From Nocardia carnea (lineage in GTDB: Bacteria > Actinomycetota > Actinomycetes > Mycobacteriales > Mycobacteriaceae): 44,380 bases of DNA. Shown here in pieces: positions 1-9,236 of this stretch. The stretch is taken from assembly GCF_029868855.1 (NCBI RefSeq), contig NZ_JARWOV010000049.1:1-44380 (forward strand), in the 5' to 3' direction. The position numbers were made by a program, and so were the translations under genes. How positions within the stretch are numbered: position 1 is the first letter of the stretch; the number at the start of each line of letters is the position of its first letter. The notes below the pieces were generated by a model that was given only the letters and a program-made list of their open reading frames with translations, was not told where the DNA came from and did not search any database.

Positions 1-16
1 CTGATCTTCCGCTATA

Positions 17-207
17 AACACCCCCGCCCCTCCCCCGAACGCAACCAGCGGCGTCGCCGATCCCTACGAGCCCTGAGAGTTTCGCCCCGACCCTGCTTCC
101 CGCCCCGCAATAACTCCGGGGCGTAAAGCAGGGACGGGCCGAACCTCTCAGGGCTCGTAGGACTCGGCGACGCCGCTGGTTGCGTTCGGGGCAGGGGCGG
201 GCGTGTT
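17..207. repeat. Long imperfect inverted repeat (about 90-bp arms)
   Basis: The two arms pair about a centre near base 112: base n pairs with base 224-n from 17/207 inward to 106/118, with about nine mismatches and an 11-nt loop at 107-117. The paired core includes CGAACGCAACCAGCGGCGTC at 36-55 against its complement at 169-188. It lies 118 bp beyond the stop codon of the crotonase gene. It is far longer than an intrinsic terminator and carries no reading frame I believe. It could be a palindromic intergenic repeat of the MITE or REP kind, or a double-stranded RNA source if transcribed. I cannot see whether other copies exist. Confidence 0.85.
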
Positions 208-324
208 ACTCGCGGACGATCTGGTTGCCGGCGTGGTACAGGTTCGCCGCTGTCTGCCTGTTCCTCGCTGAGTTCGGCGGTTCCACCGGTCTCCGGCGCG
301 CGACCGTGGCGCCGGTGTCCTCTG

Positions 325-1146
325 TTATCGGCCCTTGTAGTCCGGGGTGCGCTTCTCGAAGACCGCTTGGATGGCCTCGGTGAGGTCCTCGGAGGGCAGG
401 AAGGCCGCGTTCCAGGCGGAGACGTAGCGCAGACCCTCGGTGACCGAGGCGGAGTTACGCTGGCCCAGAACGTCTTTCACACCTTGGACCACCAGCGGTG
501 GGTTGGCGGCGATTTCCTGTGCGGTCGCATGGGCGGCTTCCAGTACCGCGTCTTGATCCGGGTAGACATCGTTGACGAGGCCGATCTTCTCCGCGCGGGC
601 GGCATCGATATCCTTGGCCGTGTACGCGAGTTCCCGTAGGTGACCTTCGCCGATGATGCCGGGCAACCGCTGCAGCGAACCCACATCGGCCACGATCGCG
701 ACCTTGGCCTCGCGGAGGCTGAATTTCGCGTCGGCGCTGGCATAACGGATATCCGCGGCGGAGATCAGATCGAGGCCGCCGCCGATGCACCAGCCGGAGA
801 CGGCGGCGACAACCGGTTTACGACATTCGGCCACCGCGGTGATCGCGGCCTGCAGGCGCCGGATCTCGCCGAGGAAATCGGTGCGCGGCGCGGCCAGGGC
901 GCGGTCGGCCATCAGCGGGCCGAAGGTGCCGCTCATCGCGGGCAGGTCGAGACCGTAGGAGAAATGCTTACCCGACCCGGTGAGTACCACCGCCCGGACC
1001 TCCGGATCGGCGTCGAGACCGCGGAAGATCTCCGGCAGTTCCCGCCAGAAATCCGGGCCCATGGCGTTTCCTTTACCCGGGCCGGTGAGCGTCACCCGGG
1101 CGACGCGATCGTTGGTTTCGACGGTGAAAGCCTGCCAATCTGTCAT
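325..1146 (-). CDS. Crotonase-family protein, delta3,5-delta2,4-dienoyl-CoA isomerase type
   Basis: A 273-residue protein of normal crotonase length. The oxyanion-hole segment SGKHFSYGLDL lies near residues 58-68 and the second loop WCIGGGLDL near 119-127. Acidic residues D126, E146 and D154 have the same 20- and 8-residue spacing as the three catalytic acids of mammalian ECH1 dienoyl-CoA isomerase, and the segment ADVGSLQRLP is also typical of that subgroup. The likely role is moving double bonds during beta-oxidation of odd-position unsaturated fatty acyl-CoAs in the cytoplasm. A plain enoyl-CoA hydratase is less likely because those use paired glutamates. The gene is transcribed divergently from the YbaK-like gene; the 118-bp gap must hold both promoters, but I cannot place them. 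Confidence 0.88.
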   Translation of the reverse strand: MTDWQAFTVETNDRVARVTLTGPGKGNAMGPDFWRELPEIFRGLDADPEVRAVVLTGSGKHFSYGLDLPAMSGTFGPLMADRALAAPRTDFLGEIRRLQAAITAVAECRKPVVAAVSGWCIGGGLDLISAADIRYASADAKFSLREAKVAIVADVGSLQRLPGIIGEGHLRELAYTAKDIDAARAEKIGLVNDVYPDQDAVLEAAHATAQEIAANPPLVVQGVKDVLGQRNSASVTEGLRYVSAWNAAFLPSEDLTEAIQAVFEKRTPDYKGR

Positions 1147-1264
1147 CGGTCCAGACTAATGCCCACCCCGCACCGGCTCCGATCGCCGGACTGTCCACTC
1201 GCCGGGACGGACCGGTGCGGTCATCGGACAAACGGCGGCGCAGGGGCCCGGTTCGTCTTACCCT

Positions 1265-1744
1265 GTGGCCATGCGCAGGTCGCTTCCACCGATAACCTGC
1301 CGGGTCTCGGACACTTTGATAGCGCGCGGACACCACGGCCTGATCGTCACCGTGCCGGATTCCGCGGCCGGCCCCGCGGAAACCGCGCACGCGATGGAGG
1401 TGGTCCCGGGGGCATTGGTGCAGGCACAGGTCTTCCTGCTGGGTGACGACCCGATTCTGCTGCTGGTTTCGGCGGCGCATCAGGTGGACGCCGCCCGTAC
1501 CGGGGCACGGCTCGACGGGCAGCTCGTTCCCGCGCCGCCGCACCTCGCCGTCAAGTACACCGGACAGCTGCCGGGCAGTATCGCGCCGGTCGGTCATCCC
1601 GCGAACCTGCCCACCTGGGTGGACAGCGCACTGTCCCGGTTCGGTGATCTGGTGGCGGCCGGCGGCTGTCCGGGCGCCGTTTTCCGTACCTCCTACCCCG
1701 AACTCCTCCGGATCACCGCAGGCCTCTCCCTGGATGTGGAGTGA
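1265..1744 (+). CDS. YbaK/EbsC-family protein (putative aminoacyl-tRNA deacylase)
   Basis: A 159-residue single-domain protein. The pattern QVFLLGDDPILLLVSA followed by a basic/Asp stretch, LPTWVDSAL, an AGG-containing turn and the closing FRTSYPELLRITAG match the YbaK/EbsC fold, which hydrolyses mischarged tRNAs such as Cys-tRNA-Pro or Ala-tRNA-Pro. The conserved family lysine may be that in HLAVKYTG; I cannot verify it. The start may be GTG 1265 or ATG 1271; neither has a clear Shine-Dalgarno sequence. It is followed after 69 bp by the flavin reductase on the same strand, so the two may share a transcript. Substrate specificity cannot be read from sequence. Confidence 0.75.
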   Translation: MAMRRSLPPITCRVSDTLIARGHHGLIVTVPDSAAGPAETAHAMEVVPGALVQAQVFLLGDDPILLLVSAAHQVDAARTGARLDGQLVPAPPHLAVKYTGQLPGSIAPVGHPANLPTWVDSALSRFGDLVAAGGCPGAVFRTSYPELLRITAGLSLDVE

Positions 1745-1813
1745 CCGGAAGGACCTCCCACCCAGCGGGCCCGCCCCGCGCGATCGGCCCGATCCGGGCG
1801 TAGCGTCGGCTGG

Positions 1814-2374
1814 GTGACCGAAGTACCACGGCCCGAGACCGGAATCCGGATTCCCGACGATCTCAGCGGGATCACCGCCGAGCAATACCGCGCCTCGATG
1901 CGGCACTACCCGTCCGGCGTCACCGTCGTGACGTTGAACTCGGCCACCGGTCCGGTCGGTTTCACCGCGACCTCGTTCGCCTCGCTGTCCCTGGATCCAC
2001 CGCTGATCTCCTTCAATATCGCCGATACCTCTTCCAGCCTCACCGCCCTCACCGCCGCGCAATCGGTCGTCATCCATTTCCTGGGCGAACATCAGCGCCA
2101 CCTCGCCCAGCGGTTCGCCCGGACCGCGGCGCACCGATTCAGCGATCCCGCCCTGTGGTCGGCCCTGGATACCGGCGAGCCGGTCCTGCACGGCACTCCG
2201 CTGTGGTTGCGCACCACCATCGAGCAGCTCATACCGATCGGTGATCACACCCTCGTGGTGGGCCGAGTGGTGAAGGTTCACGACGACACCGAAGAAGAAC
2301 CCCCGACCGTCCCCCTGCTCTATTACCAGGGCCGCTACTACCGCCCCACCCCGCTCGCCGACGACGTCGACTGA
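1814..2374 (+). CDS. Flavin reductase-like domain protein (HpaC/FMN-binding split barrel)
   Basis: A 186-residue protein starting at GTG 1814. The segment [13 protein letters not shown], then [21 protein letters not shown] and the late LLYYQGRYY are the standard signature of short-chain flavin reductases, the NAD(P)H:FMN/FAD reductase partners of two-component monooxygenases. The conserved GFTATSF and DPPL segments line the flavin site in this family. No monooxygenase partner is adjacent, so its client is unknown. It may alternatively be a flavin-binding protein acting alone. Family call is secure; physiological role is open. Confidence 0.88.
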   Translation: MTEVPRPETGIRIPDDLSGITAEQYRASMRHYPSGVTVVTLNSATGPVGFTATSFASLSLDPPLISFNIADTSSSLTALTAAQSVVIHFLGEHQRHLAQRFARTAAHRFSDPALWSALDTGEPVLHGTPLWLRTTIEQLIPIGDHTLVVGRVVKVHDDTEEEPPTVPLLYYQGRYYRPTPLADDVD

Positions 2375-2983
2375 GCGGACGGTACCGCCACTTCGGCGGG
2401 CTCGGCCCCAACCGGGACCCGGGCCCCGGCGCGTTCGAAGGATGCCACCTGCCATAGAACGGCGACCACAGCGAGCTGTGCGCAGTCCTCCGAGAGCCTG
2501 GGTCCAGGAACGGTGGGCGTCCCACGCGGTATTCGCAGAACCGCGACCGATCACGCCCGGCGTCCGCGACGGCCGGTGGATCCGCCGGCGGCGCATTTCA
2601 GCGGCATGCGATGGCGTGCAGCGACAGCATCGCTCCTCCCGGAAACGGTGGTGTCCAGCACGACTGAGCAGTCGGCCCTGAGACGGCCGGCCCGCCACGT
2701 CCCGGCCGCGCCCGACCGGTACGCCCCAGTTCAGCGGGGCACTCGATGGGTGTCCCGCGCGGAACCCGACGTGACCGGCCGCGCCGCCGAGTCATACGAC
2801 ACCCCGCGCGGTCATGGCCCGTCCACACGGAAGCAGGCACTCCGCTGCGCCGCAGGACACAGGGGGCGGAACCCCGCGTCCACCGGCGCGCCAATAAACT
2901 CATTCGACCGCTGTTTGCCGGGCGGTAACCCTCGTGTGGGAGAACGAGTCCGTCGGCTGGGCGATGGAAGGTGGGCCGGGTAA
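2375..2983. other. 609-bp gap without a convincing gene
   Basis: Open frames here are arginine-rich shadows with no recognisable domain. Two short stretches, near 2514-2532 and 2747-2763, share the pattern TGGGyGTCCCrCGCGG with two differences, which may be a decayed duplication. The 3' end carries the leader of the peptide synthetase, with a GGAAGGTGGG ribosome-binding stretch just before 2984. I see no clear promoter or terminator hairpin. Confidence 0.5.
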
Positions 2984-5900
2984 ATGCAGGCGCAACTGCA
3001 AGCGGTGAGCGGGCTCCGGCGCGCCGAGGCGGCGCCGCGGTCCCGCACCCTGGTCGACGTTCTCGCCGAAACGGCAGCGCGTCACCCGGATGCTCCCGCT
3101 GTCGCGACCGCCGACCGCACCCTGTCCTATGCCGAACTGCTGGTGGAGATCGACCGCTCGGTTGCCGATCTGCGGGCGGCCGGGGTCCGGCGGGGTGACC
3201 GGGTGGGTGTGCGGATGCCGTCGGGCACCTGGGACCTGTATCTGACCATTCTGGCGGTCTTGCACGCCGGCGCCGCCTATGTTCCCGTCGATGCCGACGA
3301 CCCCGAGGAGCGGGCGCGGCTGGTTTTCGGTGAAGCGCAGGTCACCGCCATCGCCACCGCGGCGGGTATCGAACCGGTCGGCGACCGCGAAACCGGCCCG
3401 GCAATCGACGGGCAATCCCCGGTCGCGCCCACCGTGGACGACGACGCCTGGATCATCTTCACCTCCGGTTCCACCGGCATGCCGAAGGGTGTCGCCGTGA
3501 CCCATCGCAATGCGGCGGCATTCGTCGACGCGGAGGCCCGCCTGTTTCTGCGCGACAACCCGCTCGGCCCCGGCGATCGCGTCCTGGCCGGGCTCTCGGT
3601 TGCCTTCGACGCCTCCTGTGAGGAGATGTGGCTGGCCTGGCGGCACGGCGCCTGCCTGGTCCCGGCTCCCCGAGCGCTGGTTCGGACTGGCGCCGATCTG
3701 GGCCCGTGGCTGGTCCGGCAGGGCATCACCGTGGTGTCCACCGTCCCCACGCTGGCCGCGACCTGGCCCGCCGAGGCGCTGGAATCGGTGCGGCTGTTGA
3801 TCTTCGGTGGGGAGGCGGTACCACCGGACCTGGCCGAACGCCTGGCCGACGACGACCGTGAGGTCTGGAACACCTACGGCCCCACCGAGGCCACCGTGGT
3901 CGCGTGCGCGGCCCTGCTCGACGGCACCGGTCCGGTGCGGATCGGGCTGCCGCTGGACGGCTGGGATCTGGCGGTGGTCGACGGGGACGGTATCCCGGTG
4001 GGCGAGGGTGAATCCGGTGAACTGGTGATCGGCGGCGTGGGTCTGGCCCGTTATCTCGACCCGGCCAAGGACGCCGAGAAATACGCACCGCTGGCGACAC
4101 TCGGCTGGGACCGCGCCTACCGCAGCGGCGACCTGGTCCGCAACGACAGCGCCGGTTTGATCTTCCTGGGCCGCGCGGACGATCAGGTGAAGATCGGCGG
4201 CCGCCGGATCGAACTCGGCGAGATCGACAATGCCCTCCAGCATCTGCCCGGGGTGAGCGGTGCCGCCGCAGCGGTACGCACCACCGCCACGGGCTCCCCC
4301 GTTCTGATCGGCTACCTCACCGGTGTCCCCGCCGATTACGACGTGACCGCCGCCCGGACACAGCTGTCCGGGCAGCTCCCGGCCCCGATGATCCCGCGGC
4401 TCGTGATCGTCCCCGAATTACCCACCCGCACGTCGGGGAAGGTCGACCGGAACGCTCTGCCCTGGCCGCTGGCGGGTGCCGATTCCGGTACCGAACACGG
4501 ACTCACCGGTACACCTGCTTGGGTGGCGCAGATCTGGACCGATGTCCTCGGTGCCGAGATCACCGGCGCCGAGGCCGATTTCTTCGAACTCGGCGGCGGA
4601 TCGCTGTCGGCGGCACAGCTGGTGTCGGCACTGCGCACGCGGTACCCGCAGGTCACCGTCGCCGATATCTACGACCACCCGCGGCTCGGCGCCCTGGCCG
4701 AACTCCTGGACGACACCGGTCCGGGCGCCACCGCCGAAACCCGCCGGGTCGAGCCGACGCCGCCCGCGGCGCAGCTGATCCAGATTCTCGCGACGGTCGC
4801 CCTCACCACTCTCACCGGGCTGCAATGGGTGACCTGGCTCGCGGTCGCCGCCGGGATCGCGGGCTGGTTCGACGTAATGCCGTGGCTGCCGCGCCTGTCG
4901 TGGTGGTGGACCGCGCTGTTGTTCGCGGTGTTCATCACCCCGCTGGGCCGGATGGCGATCTGTGTCGCCGGGGCCCGCGTCCTGCTCGCGGGAGTGGAGC
5001 CCGGCAGTTATCCACGCGGGGGTTCGGTACATGTGCGATTGTGGGCCGCCGTTCGGCTGGCCGAGGCCAGCGGGGCGGAGAACCTTTCCGGCGCACCGTG
5101 GATGGTGCCGTTCGCGCGGGCGCTGGGGGCCACCGTCGGCAAGGGCGTGGACCTGCATACTCTGCCCCCGGTGACAGGCATGCTCGAACTGCGCGACGGG
5201 TGCAGTGTGGAACCCGAGGTCGACCTGTCCGGCTACTGGATCGACGGCGATACCGTGCACATCGGTTCGATCCAGGTGGGCAAGGGCGCGGTCGTCGGCG
5301 CTCGCTCGGTGCTGTTGCCCGGGACGAAGATCGGCCGAGATGCCGAGATAGCGGCCGGTTCGGCGGTGTCCGGGAAGGTGAAGGCCGGCCAGGAATGGGC
5401 CGGTTCCCCGGCGGTGAAGGTCGGCCGGGCCCGGCATCGCTGGCCCGCGCAGACACCGGAGCGTGCCGCGCACTGGGTGGTGGCGTACGGAATCGCCTCA
5501 CTCGCGCTCGGCGCGCTGCCGCTCGCCGGGCTGGCGGCGGGTCTCGCGGTGATCGCGTGGGGTGTCCGGGATTCGGTGAGTTTCGCCGGAGCCCTGTTAC
5601 CGGCATTCCTCTGGCTGCCTGTGGCGACACTGTTCAGCCTGGTCGTTTACGCGGTGACGACCGTGGTCGCGGTCCGGCTGCTCAGTATCGGCCTGACCGA
5701 GGGCTACCATCCGGTGCGTAGCCGGGTCGGGTGGCAGGTGTGGGCGACCGAACGCCTGCTGGACTCGGCCCGCACGTTCCTGTTCCCGCTCTACGCCTCC
5801 CTGCTGACCCCCATCTGGTTACGGCTGCTCGGCGCGAAAGTCGGCAAACGGGTCGAGGCCTCCACCGTGCTGCTGCTACCCAAGTTCACCACTGTCGCCG

Positions 5901-6901
5901 ACGGAGCGTTCCTGGCCGACGACACCATGATCGCCAGTTATGAACTCGGTGGCGGCTGGCTGCACATCGGTGAGGCGAAGGTCGGTAAACGTGCCTTCCT
6001 CGGCAATTCCGGGATGACCGCACCCGGCCGCCGGGTGCCGAAGAACGGCCTGGTGGCCGTGTTGTCCGCGGCACCGAGTAAGGCCAAGGCCGGATCGTCG
6101 TGGCTGGGCAGCCCGCCGGTCCGGTTGCGCCGGGCGGCCGGCAATGCCGATACCGACCGCACCTTCGAACCACCGCTGCGGTTGCGAATCTTCCGCGGCG
6201 CCTTCGAAACCTGCCGGCTGGCCGCGGTGGTGGTGACCTTCGCCATCGGACTCGGGGTACTGTTCGCCCTCGCACGAGTGGCCGGCAGTTTCGGTTTCCT
6301 GGCGGCCGGGTTGCTGTCCGGGGTGGTACTCATGGTCGCCGGCGCGGTGGCCTGCGCGAGTGCGGTTACGGCGAAATGGGTTCTGGTGGGCCGGATCCGG
6401 GCCGAGGAACATCCGCTGTGGAGTTCGTTCGTCTGGCGCAACGAAGTCTCGGACGCCTTCGTGGAAACCGTTGCGGCGCCGTGGTTCGCCCGCGCGGCAA
6501 CCGGTACGCCCGTGCTGAATCTCTGGTTGCGCGCACTCGGCGCGAAGATCGGCCGCGGGGTATGGTGCGAGTCCTACTGGCTTCCGGAGGCAGACCTGGT
6601 GACGCTCGGCGACGGGGCAACCGTGGAACGCGGCTGTGTGGTGCAAACGCACCTTTTCCACGACCGCATCATGGCCATGGACACCGTCACCCTGGAACCG
6701 GGAGCCACCCTCGGACCGCATTGCGTCGCCCTGCCGGCCGCCACTGTCGGTGCGGGCGCCACCGTGGGTCCGGCGTCGTTGGTGATGCGCGGCGATACCG
6801 TGCCGCCGTCCACGAGATGGTGGGGTAACCCCATCGCCCCCTGGACCGGCCCGGCGCGCGCACCGGACAGCGATTCGGCGGACGAGGAGACCGACCGCTG
6901 A
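2984..6901 (+). CDS. Pls/PosA-type membrane peptide synthetase (A-T plus six-TM tandem C-terminal domains)
   Basis: A 1305-residue protein. Residues about 20-505 form an adenylation domain: core A3 at T160 (TSGSTGMPKG), A5 NTYGPTE, A7 YRSGD, A10 GKVDR. A carrier domain follows with phosphopantetheine serine S540 in LGGGSL. There is no condensation or thioesterase domain. The rest holds three pairs of membrane helices (about 595-672, 829-900, 1076-1136), each followed by a soluble domain with hexapeptide-like repeats, as in Streptomyces epsilon-poly-L-lysine synthetase. Aligning the A4-A5 region to GrsA by eye gives pocket residues D-A-E-S-I-G-T-V-V-K, close to the lysine code I recall (DAESIGSVCK). 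Likely product: an isopeptide-linked cationic amino-acid homopolymer or a related short amide. The stop overlaps the next start by one base (TGATG). Start ATG 2984 follows a good ribosome-binding site. Architecture is certain; product is inference. Confidence 0.9.
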   Translation: MQAQLQAVSGLRRAEAAPRSRTLVDVLAETAARHPDAPAVATADRTLSYAELLVEIDRSVADLRAAGVRRGDRVGVRMPSGTWDLYLTILAVLHAGAAYVPVDADDPEERARLVFGEAQVTAIATAAGIEPVGDRETGPAIDGQSPVAPTVDDDAWIIFTSGSTGMPKGVAVTHRNAAAFVDAEARLFLRDNPLGPGDRVLAGLSVAFDASCEEMWLAWRHGACLVPAPRALVRTGADLGPWLVRQGITVVSTVPTLAATWPAEALESVRLLIFGGEAVPPDLAERLADDDREVWNTYGPTEATVVACAALLDGTGPVRIGLPLDGWDLAVVDGDGIPVGEGESGELVIGGVGLARYLDPAKDAEKYAPLATLGWDRAYRSGDLVRNDSAGLIFLGRADDQVKIGGRRIELGEIDNALQHLPGVSGAAAAVRTTATGSPVLIGYLTGVPADYDVTAARTQLSGQLPAPMIPRLVIVPELPTRTSGKVDRNALPWPLAGADSGTEHGLTGTPAWVAQIWTDVLGAEITGAEADFFELGGGSLSAAQLVSALRTRYPQVTVADIYDHPRLGALAELLDDTGPGATAETRRVEPTPPAAQLIQILATVALTTLTGLQWVTWLAVAAGIAGWFDVMPWLPRLSWWWTALLFAVFITPLGRMAICVAGARVLLAGVEPGSYPRGGSVHVRLWAAVRLAEASGAENLSGAPWMVPFARALGATVGKGVDLHTLPPVTGMLELRDGCSVEPEVDLSGYWIDGDTVHIGSIQVGKGAVVGARSVLLPGTKIGRDAEIAAGSAVSGKVKAGQEWAGSPAVKVGRARHRWPAQTPERAAHWVVAYGIASLALGALPLAGLAAGLAVIAWGVRDSVSFAGALLPAFLWLPVATLFSLVVYAVTTVVAVRLLSIGLTEGYHPVRSRVGWQVWATERLLDSARTFLFPLYASLLTPIWLRLLGAKVGKRVEASTVLLLPKFTTVADGAFLADDTMIASYELGGGWLHIGEAKVGKRAFLGNSGMTAPGRRVPKNGLVAVLSAAPSKAKAGSSWLGSPPVRLRRAAGNADTDRTFEPPLRLRIFRGAFETCRLAAVVVTFAIGLGVLFALARVAGSFGFLAAGLLSGVVLMVAGAVACASAVTAKWVLVGRIRAEEHPLWSSFVWRNEVSDAFVETVAAPWFARAATGTPVLNLWLRALGAKIGRGVWCESYWLPEADLVTLGDGATVERGCVVQTHLFHDRIMAMDTVTLEPGATLGPHCVALPAATVGAGATVGPASLVMRGDTVPPSTRWWGNPIAPWTGPARAPDSDSADEETDR

Positions 6902-8244
6902 TGGGGAGCAGGTTCTACGACGCCCCCATCGACGACTATCTCCCGCAGAACGGCAACCGGGGCTATCGCGTTTCGCGGTACGAGCTGGAGCTGAACTACA
7001 AGGTCGCCAGCAACCGCCTCGCGGGGCGCGCCGTGATCACCGCGGTGACCACGGCCGAACGCCCCCGGTATTCGCTCGACCTGTCCCAGGCCCTGGCGGT
7101 ATCGAAAGTGCTGGTCAACGGCAACAAGTCCGTCAAGTACAACCATCAGCGCGGCAAACTCACCGTCACCCCCCGCGAGCGGATCCCGGCGGGCGGGATC
7201 CTGCAGCTCGTCGTCCAGTACGCCGGCGCGCCGAAACCGGTGCGCGGACCCTGGGGCGAGGTCGGCTGGGAGGAGCTCACCGAAGGTGCGCTGGTCGCCA
7301 GTCAACCCAACGGCGCCGCCTCCTGGTTCCCCTGCGACGATCATCCGAGCTCCAAGGCCAGCTACCGGTTCTCGATCACCACCGATACCCCGTACTACAC
7401 CCTCGCCAACGGCAACCTCGTCGGCAAGCAGACCAAGGCAGGGCAGACCACCTGGGTCTACGAACAGGCCGAACCGATGGCCAGCTATCTGGCGACCGTG
7501 CAGATCGGCCGTTACCGCAGGCACCGGCTCAGCGACCACAACGCCCCGGTGCCGATGTACGCGGCCGTTCCGGCCACACTGCGCGCCGCCTTCGATCACG
7601 ATTTCGCCCGTCAGCCGGCGATGATGTCGGTGTTCAGCGACCTGTTCGGGCCGTACCCCTTCCAGAGCTACTCGGTGGTGGTCACCGAGGACGAGCTGGA
7701 GATCCCCATCGAAGCCCAGGGCATCTCCATTTTCGGCGCCAACCACTGCGACGGCCGCCGCGGCGCGGAACGCCTGGTCGCGCACGAACTCGCACACCAG
7801 TGGTTCGGCAACAGCCTGACCATCCAGCACTGGTGCGATATCTGGCTGCACGAGGGTTTCGCCTGCTACGCGGAATGGATCTGGTCGGAAGCGGCCGGCG
7901 GCGCGAGCGCGGACCAGCTGGCCCGGGCGGCCTGGCATACCCTGCGCCGGGAGCCGCAGAACATCGTGGTCGGCGATCCGGGTCCCACTCTGATGTTCGA
8001 CGACCGCGTCTACAAACGAGGCGCGCTCACCCTGCACGCGCTGCGGGTGGAACTCGGCGATACCGCGTTCTTCCGGCTGATCCGCGATTGGACCGCCCGG
8101 CACCGTCATGCGTCGGTCTCCACCGAGGAGTTCACCGATCTCGTCGGCCACTACAGCATGGTGCCATTGCATCCGCTGTGGCAGGACTGGCTGTATTCCG
8201 AACCGCTGCCGCAGTTGCCGCCCGCCGGTCAGAAAACCAGGTAG
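6901..8244 (+). CDS. M1-family zinc metallopeptidase (aminopeptidase N type, short form)
   Basis: A 447-residue protein. The gluzincin motif is intact: H295-E296-x-x-H299 (HELAHQWFGN) and third ligand E318 in LHEGF, matching HExxHx18E. The exopeptidase motif GxMEN is altered: the equivalent stretch reads EIPIEAQGIS, keeping the glutamate but losing the asparagine. It lacks the long C-terminal helical domain of full-size aminopeptidase N and has no signal peptide, so it is probably cytoplasmic. Its ATG overlaps the synthetase stop, implying translational coupling. A zinc aminopeptidase is known to degrade epsilon-poly-lysine in producing Streptomyces, so trimming or degrading the neighbour's product is a reasonable guess, not shown by sequence. 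Its 3' end overlaps the convergent small gene by 16 bp. Confidence 0.92.
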   Translation: MGSRFYDAPIDDYLPQNGNRGYRVSRYELELNYKVASNRLAGRAVITAVTTAERPRYSLDLSQALAVSKVLVNGNKSVKYNHQRGKLTVTPRERIPAGGILQLVVQYAGAPKPVRGPWGEVGWEELTEGALVASQPNGAASWFPCDDHPSSKASYRFSITTDTPYYTLANGNLVGKQTKAGQTTWVYEQAEPMASYLATVQIGRYRRHRLSDHNAPVPMYAAVPATLRAAFDHDFARQPAMMSVFSDLFGPYPFQSYSVVVTEDELEIPIEAQGISIFGANHCDGRRGAERLVAHELAHQWFGNSLTIQHWCDIWLHEGFACYAEWIWSEAAGGASADQLARAAWHTLRREPQNIVVGDPGPTLMFDDRVYKRGALTLHALRVELGDTAFFRLIRDWTARHRHASVSTEEFTDLVGHYSMVPLHPLWQDWLYSEPLPQLPPAGQKTR

Positions 8245-8450
8245 CGGCCCGCCAGCTGTTCGACCAGCGGGTCGTCCTCGCCGACACTGTCCAGGGCATC
8301 CAGATCGGCCACCAGCGAGATGAGGCGCGGATCCTCCGACTCGGGACCCGCCGGGCCGTCCTCGGCCAGTTGCCGCAGCATCTTGTCCCGTACCCGGTCC
8401 TTCAATGAGTCGCGCATATCCACCTCGTCTGGTCGGTCTCGTTCCGACAT
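8229..8450 (-). CDS. Small acidic hypothetical protein
   Basis: About 73 residues from ATG 8450, rich in Asp, Glu and Arg, ending DPLVEQLAGRYLVF. No domain recognised and no membrane segment. The start is uncertain: the frame is open to ATG 8507, which lies one base past the stop of the DUF2752 gene, suggesting co-transcription and perhaps coupling. ATG 8417, preceded by GAGGTGG, is a third choice. A GGAGGAGG stretch lies in the frame, about 20-32 nt ahead of candidate starts, too far to decide. The gene converges on the peptidase gene and overlaps it by 16 bp. Confidence 0.55.
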   Translation of the reverse strand: MSERDRPDEVDMRDSLKDRVRDKMLRQLAEDGPAGPESEDPRLISLVADLDALDSVGEDDPLVEQLAGRYLVF

Positions 8451-8508
8451 GATCGGAAGCACTGCGTGGTTACGCTGCGCTACCTCCTCCGCGCTCGACC
8501 CGATCATG

Positions 8509-8994
8509 TCAGACCGGCGTCAACCAGGTGCCCCATGGCGTGTTGCGCAGCACGGCGTACGCGGCGAGCGAGCCGAGCAGCACCCACATCGTGCCGGTTC
8601 CGATCCCGGGCAGCCGCGGTCCTTCACCGCGCCAGGCACGGACGGCCCAATCGCCCACCCACAGCGCGAACAGCACCAGCACCGGCAACGCCAGCAGGTT
8701 GCTGTGCAGGGAATCGATGATGTTCCCCTCGGTGAGGTTGTGCACTGCCCGCATACCCCCGCATCCGGGGCAGTACACCCCGAAAAGCGCATACGAAGGA
8801 CACAGCCCGTACGACCCCGGAACGTGCGGATCCCGGAAATGCAACAGCAGTACGGCGGCCGCGCCCGCGCTCGCCACTGCGGCCGGCAGCGCGACCGCGC
8901 TCAGCCGAGCGAGCCTGCCTCGCACAGGCTCCGTTTCCGCGGCCGGAACACCGGATGGCGCCGGTGGTGGCGGGGCCGCGTCGGAGTCGTTCAC
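8509..8994 (-). CDS. DUF2752 membrane protein
   Basis: About 161 residues. A proline/alanine-rich N-terminus is followed by three hydrophobic segments: about AVALPAAVASAGAAAVLLLH, NLLALPVLVLFALWVGDW and MWVLLGSLAAYAVL. Between the first two sits the DUF2752 hallmark CPSYALFGVYCPGCGGMRA, with three closely spaced cysteines that suggest a metal or redox site at the membrane face. Function of the family is unknown. GTG 8994 (MNDSDAAPP) is chosen because upstream codons are low-complexity and begin inside the likely promoter region; GTG 9003 is equally possible. It is the first gene of a two-gene unit with the small acidic protein. Confidence 0.8.
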   Translation of the reverse strand: MNDSDAAPPPPAPSGVPAAETEPVRGRLARLSAVALPAAVASAGAAAVLLLHFRDPHVPGSYGLCPSYALFGVYCPGCGGMRAVHNLTEGNIIDSLHSNLLALPVLVLFALWVGDWAVRAWRGEGPRLPGIGTGTMWVLLGSLAAYAVLRNTPWGTWLTPV

Positions 8995-9236
8995 GGTTCT
9001 CACCGTAGCCCCGGCGGCGGGGTTGATGCCACAACCATCGGAGGTGCTAGCTCCGGTTCGCGCCGAGAAGCATAGAAACGGGATCGAATGGGAATTCTGG
9101 GTTAACAGCACCGCCCGCGGAACCGACATCCGGGTTGAGAACCACATTCCGGGCAAGGGATCTCGGTGCGGCGCTTGCTCTTGTAAGCACCCAGCTTGCA
9201 GGTTACCGTGTCAGGCAGGCACAAAGGAGTGTTCTG

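Noticed and set aside
1073..2698. 541-codon minus-strand frame across the YbaK-like and flavin reductase genes
   Set aside because: Arginine/glycine-rich, no domain, lies antisense to two recognisable genes; a high-GC shadow.
2513..2983. Two short frames both starting MGVPRG before the synthetase
   Set aside because: The likeness is due to a 16-bp degenerate repeat; no further similarity or ribosome-binding sites.
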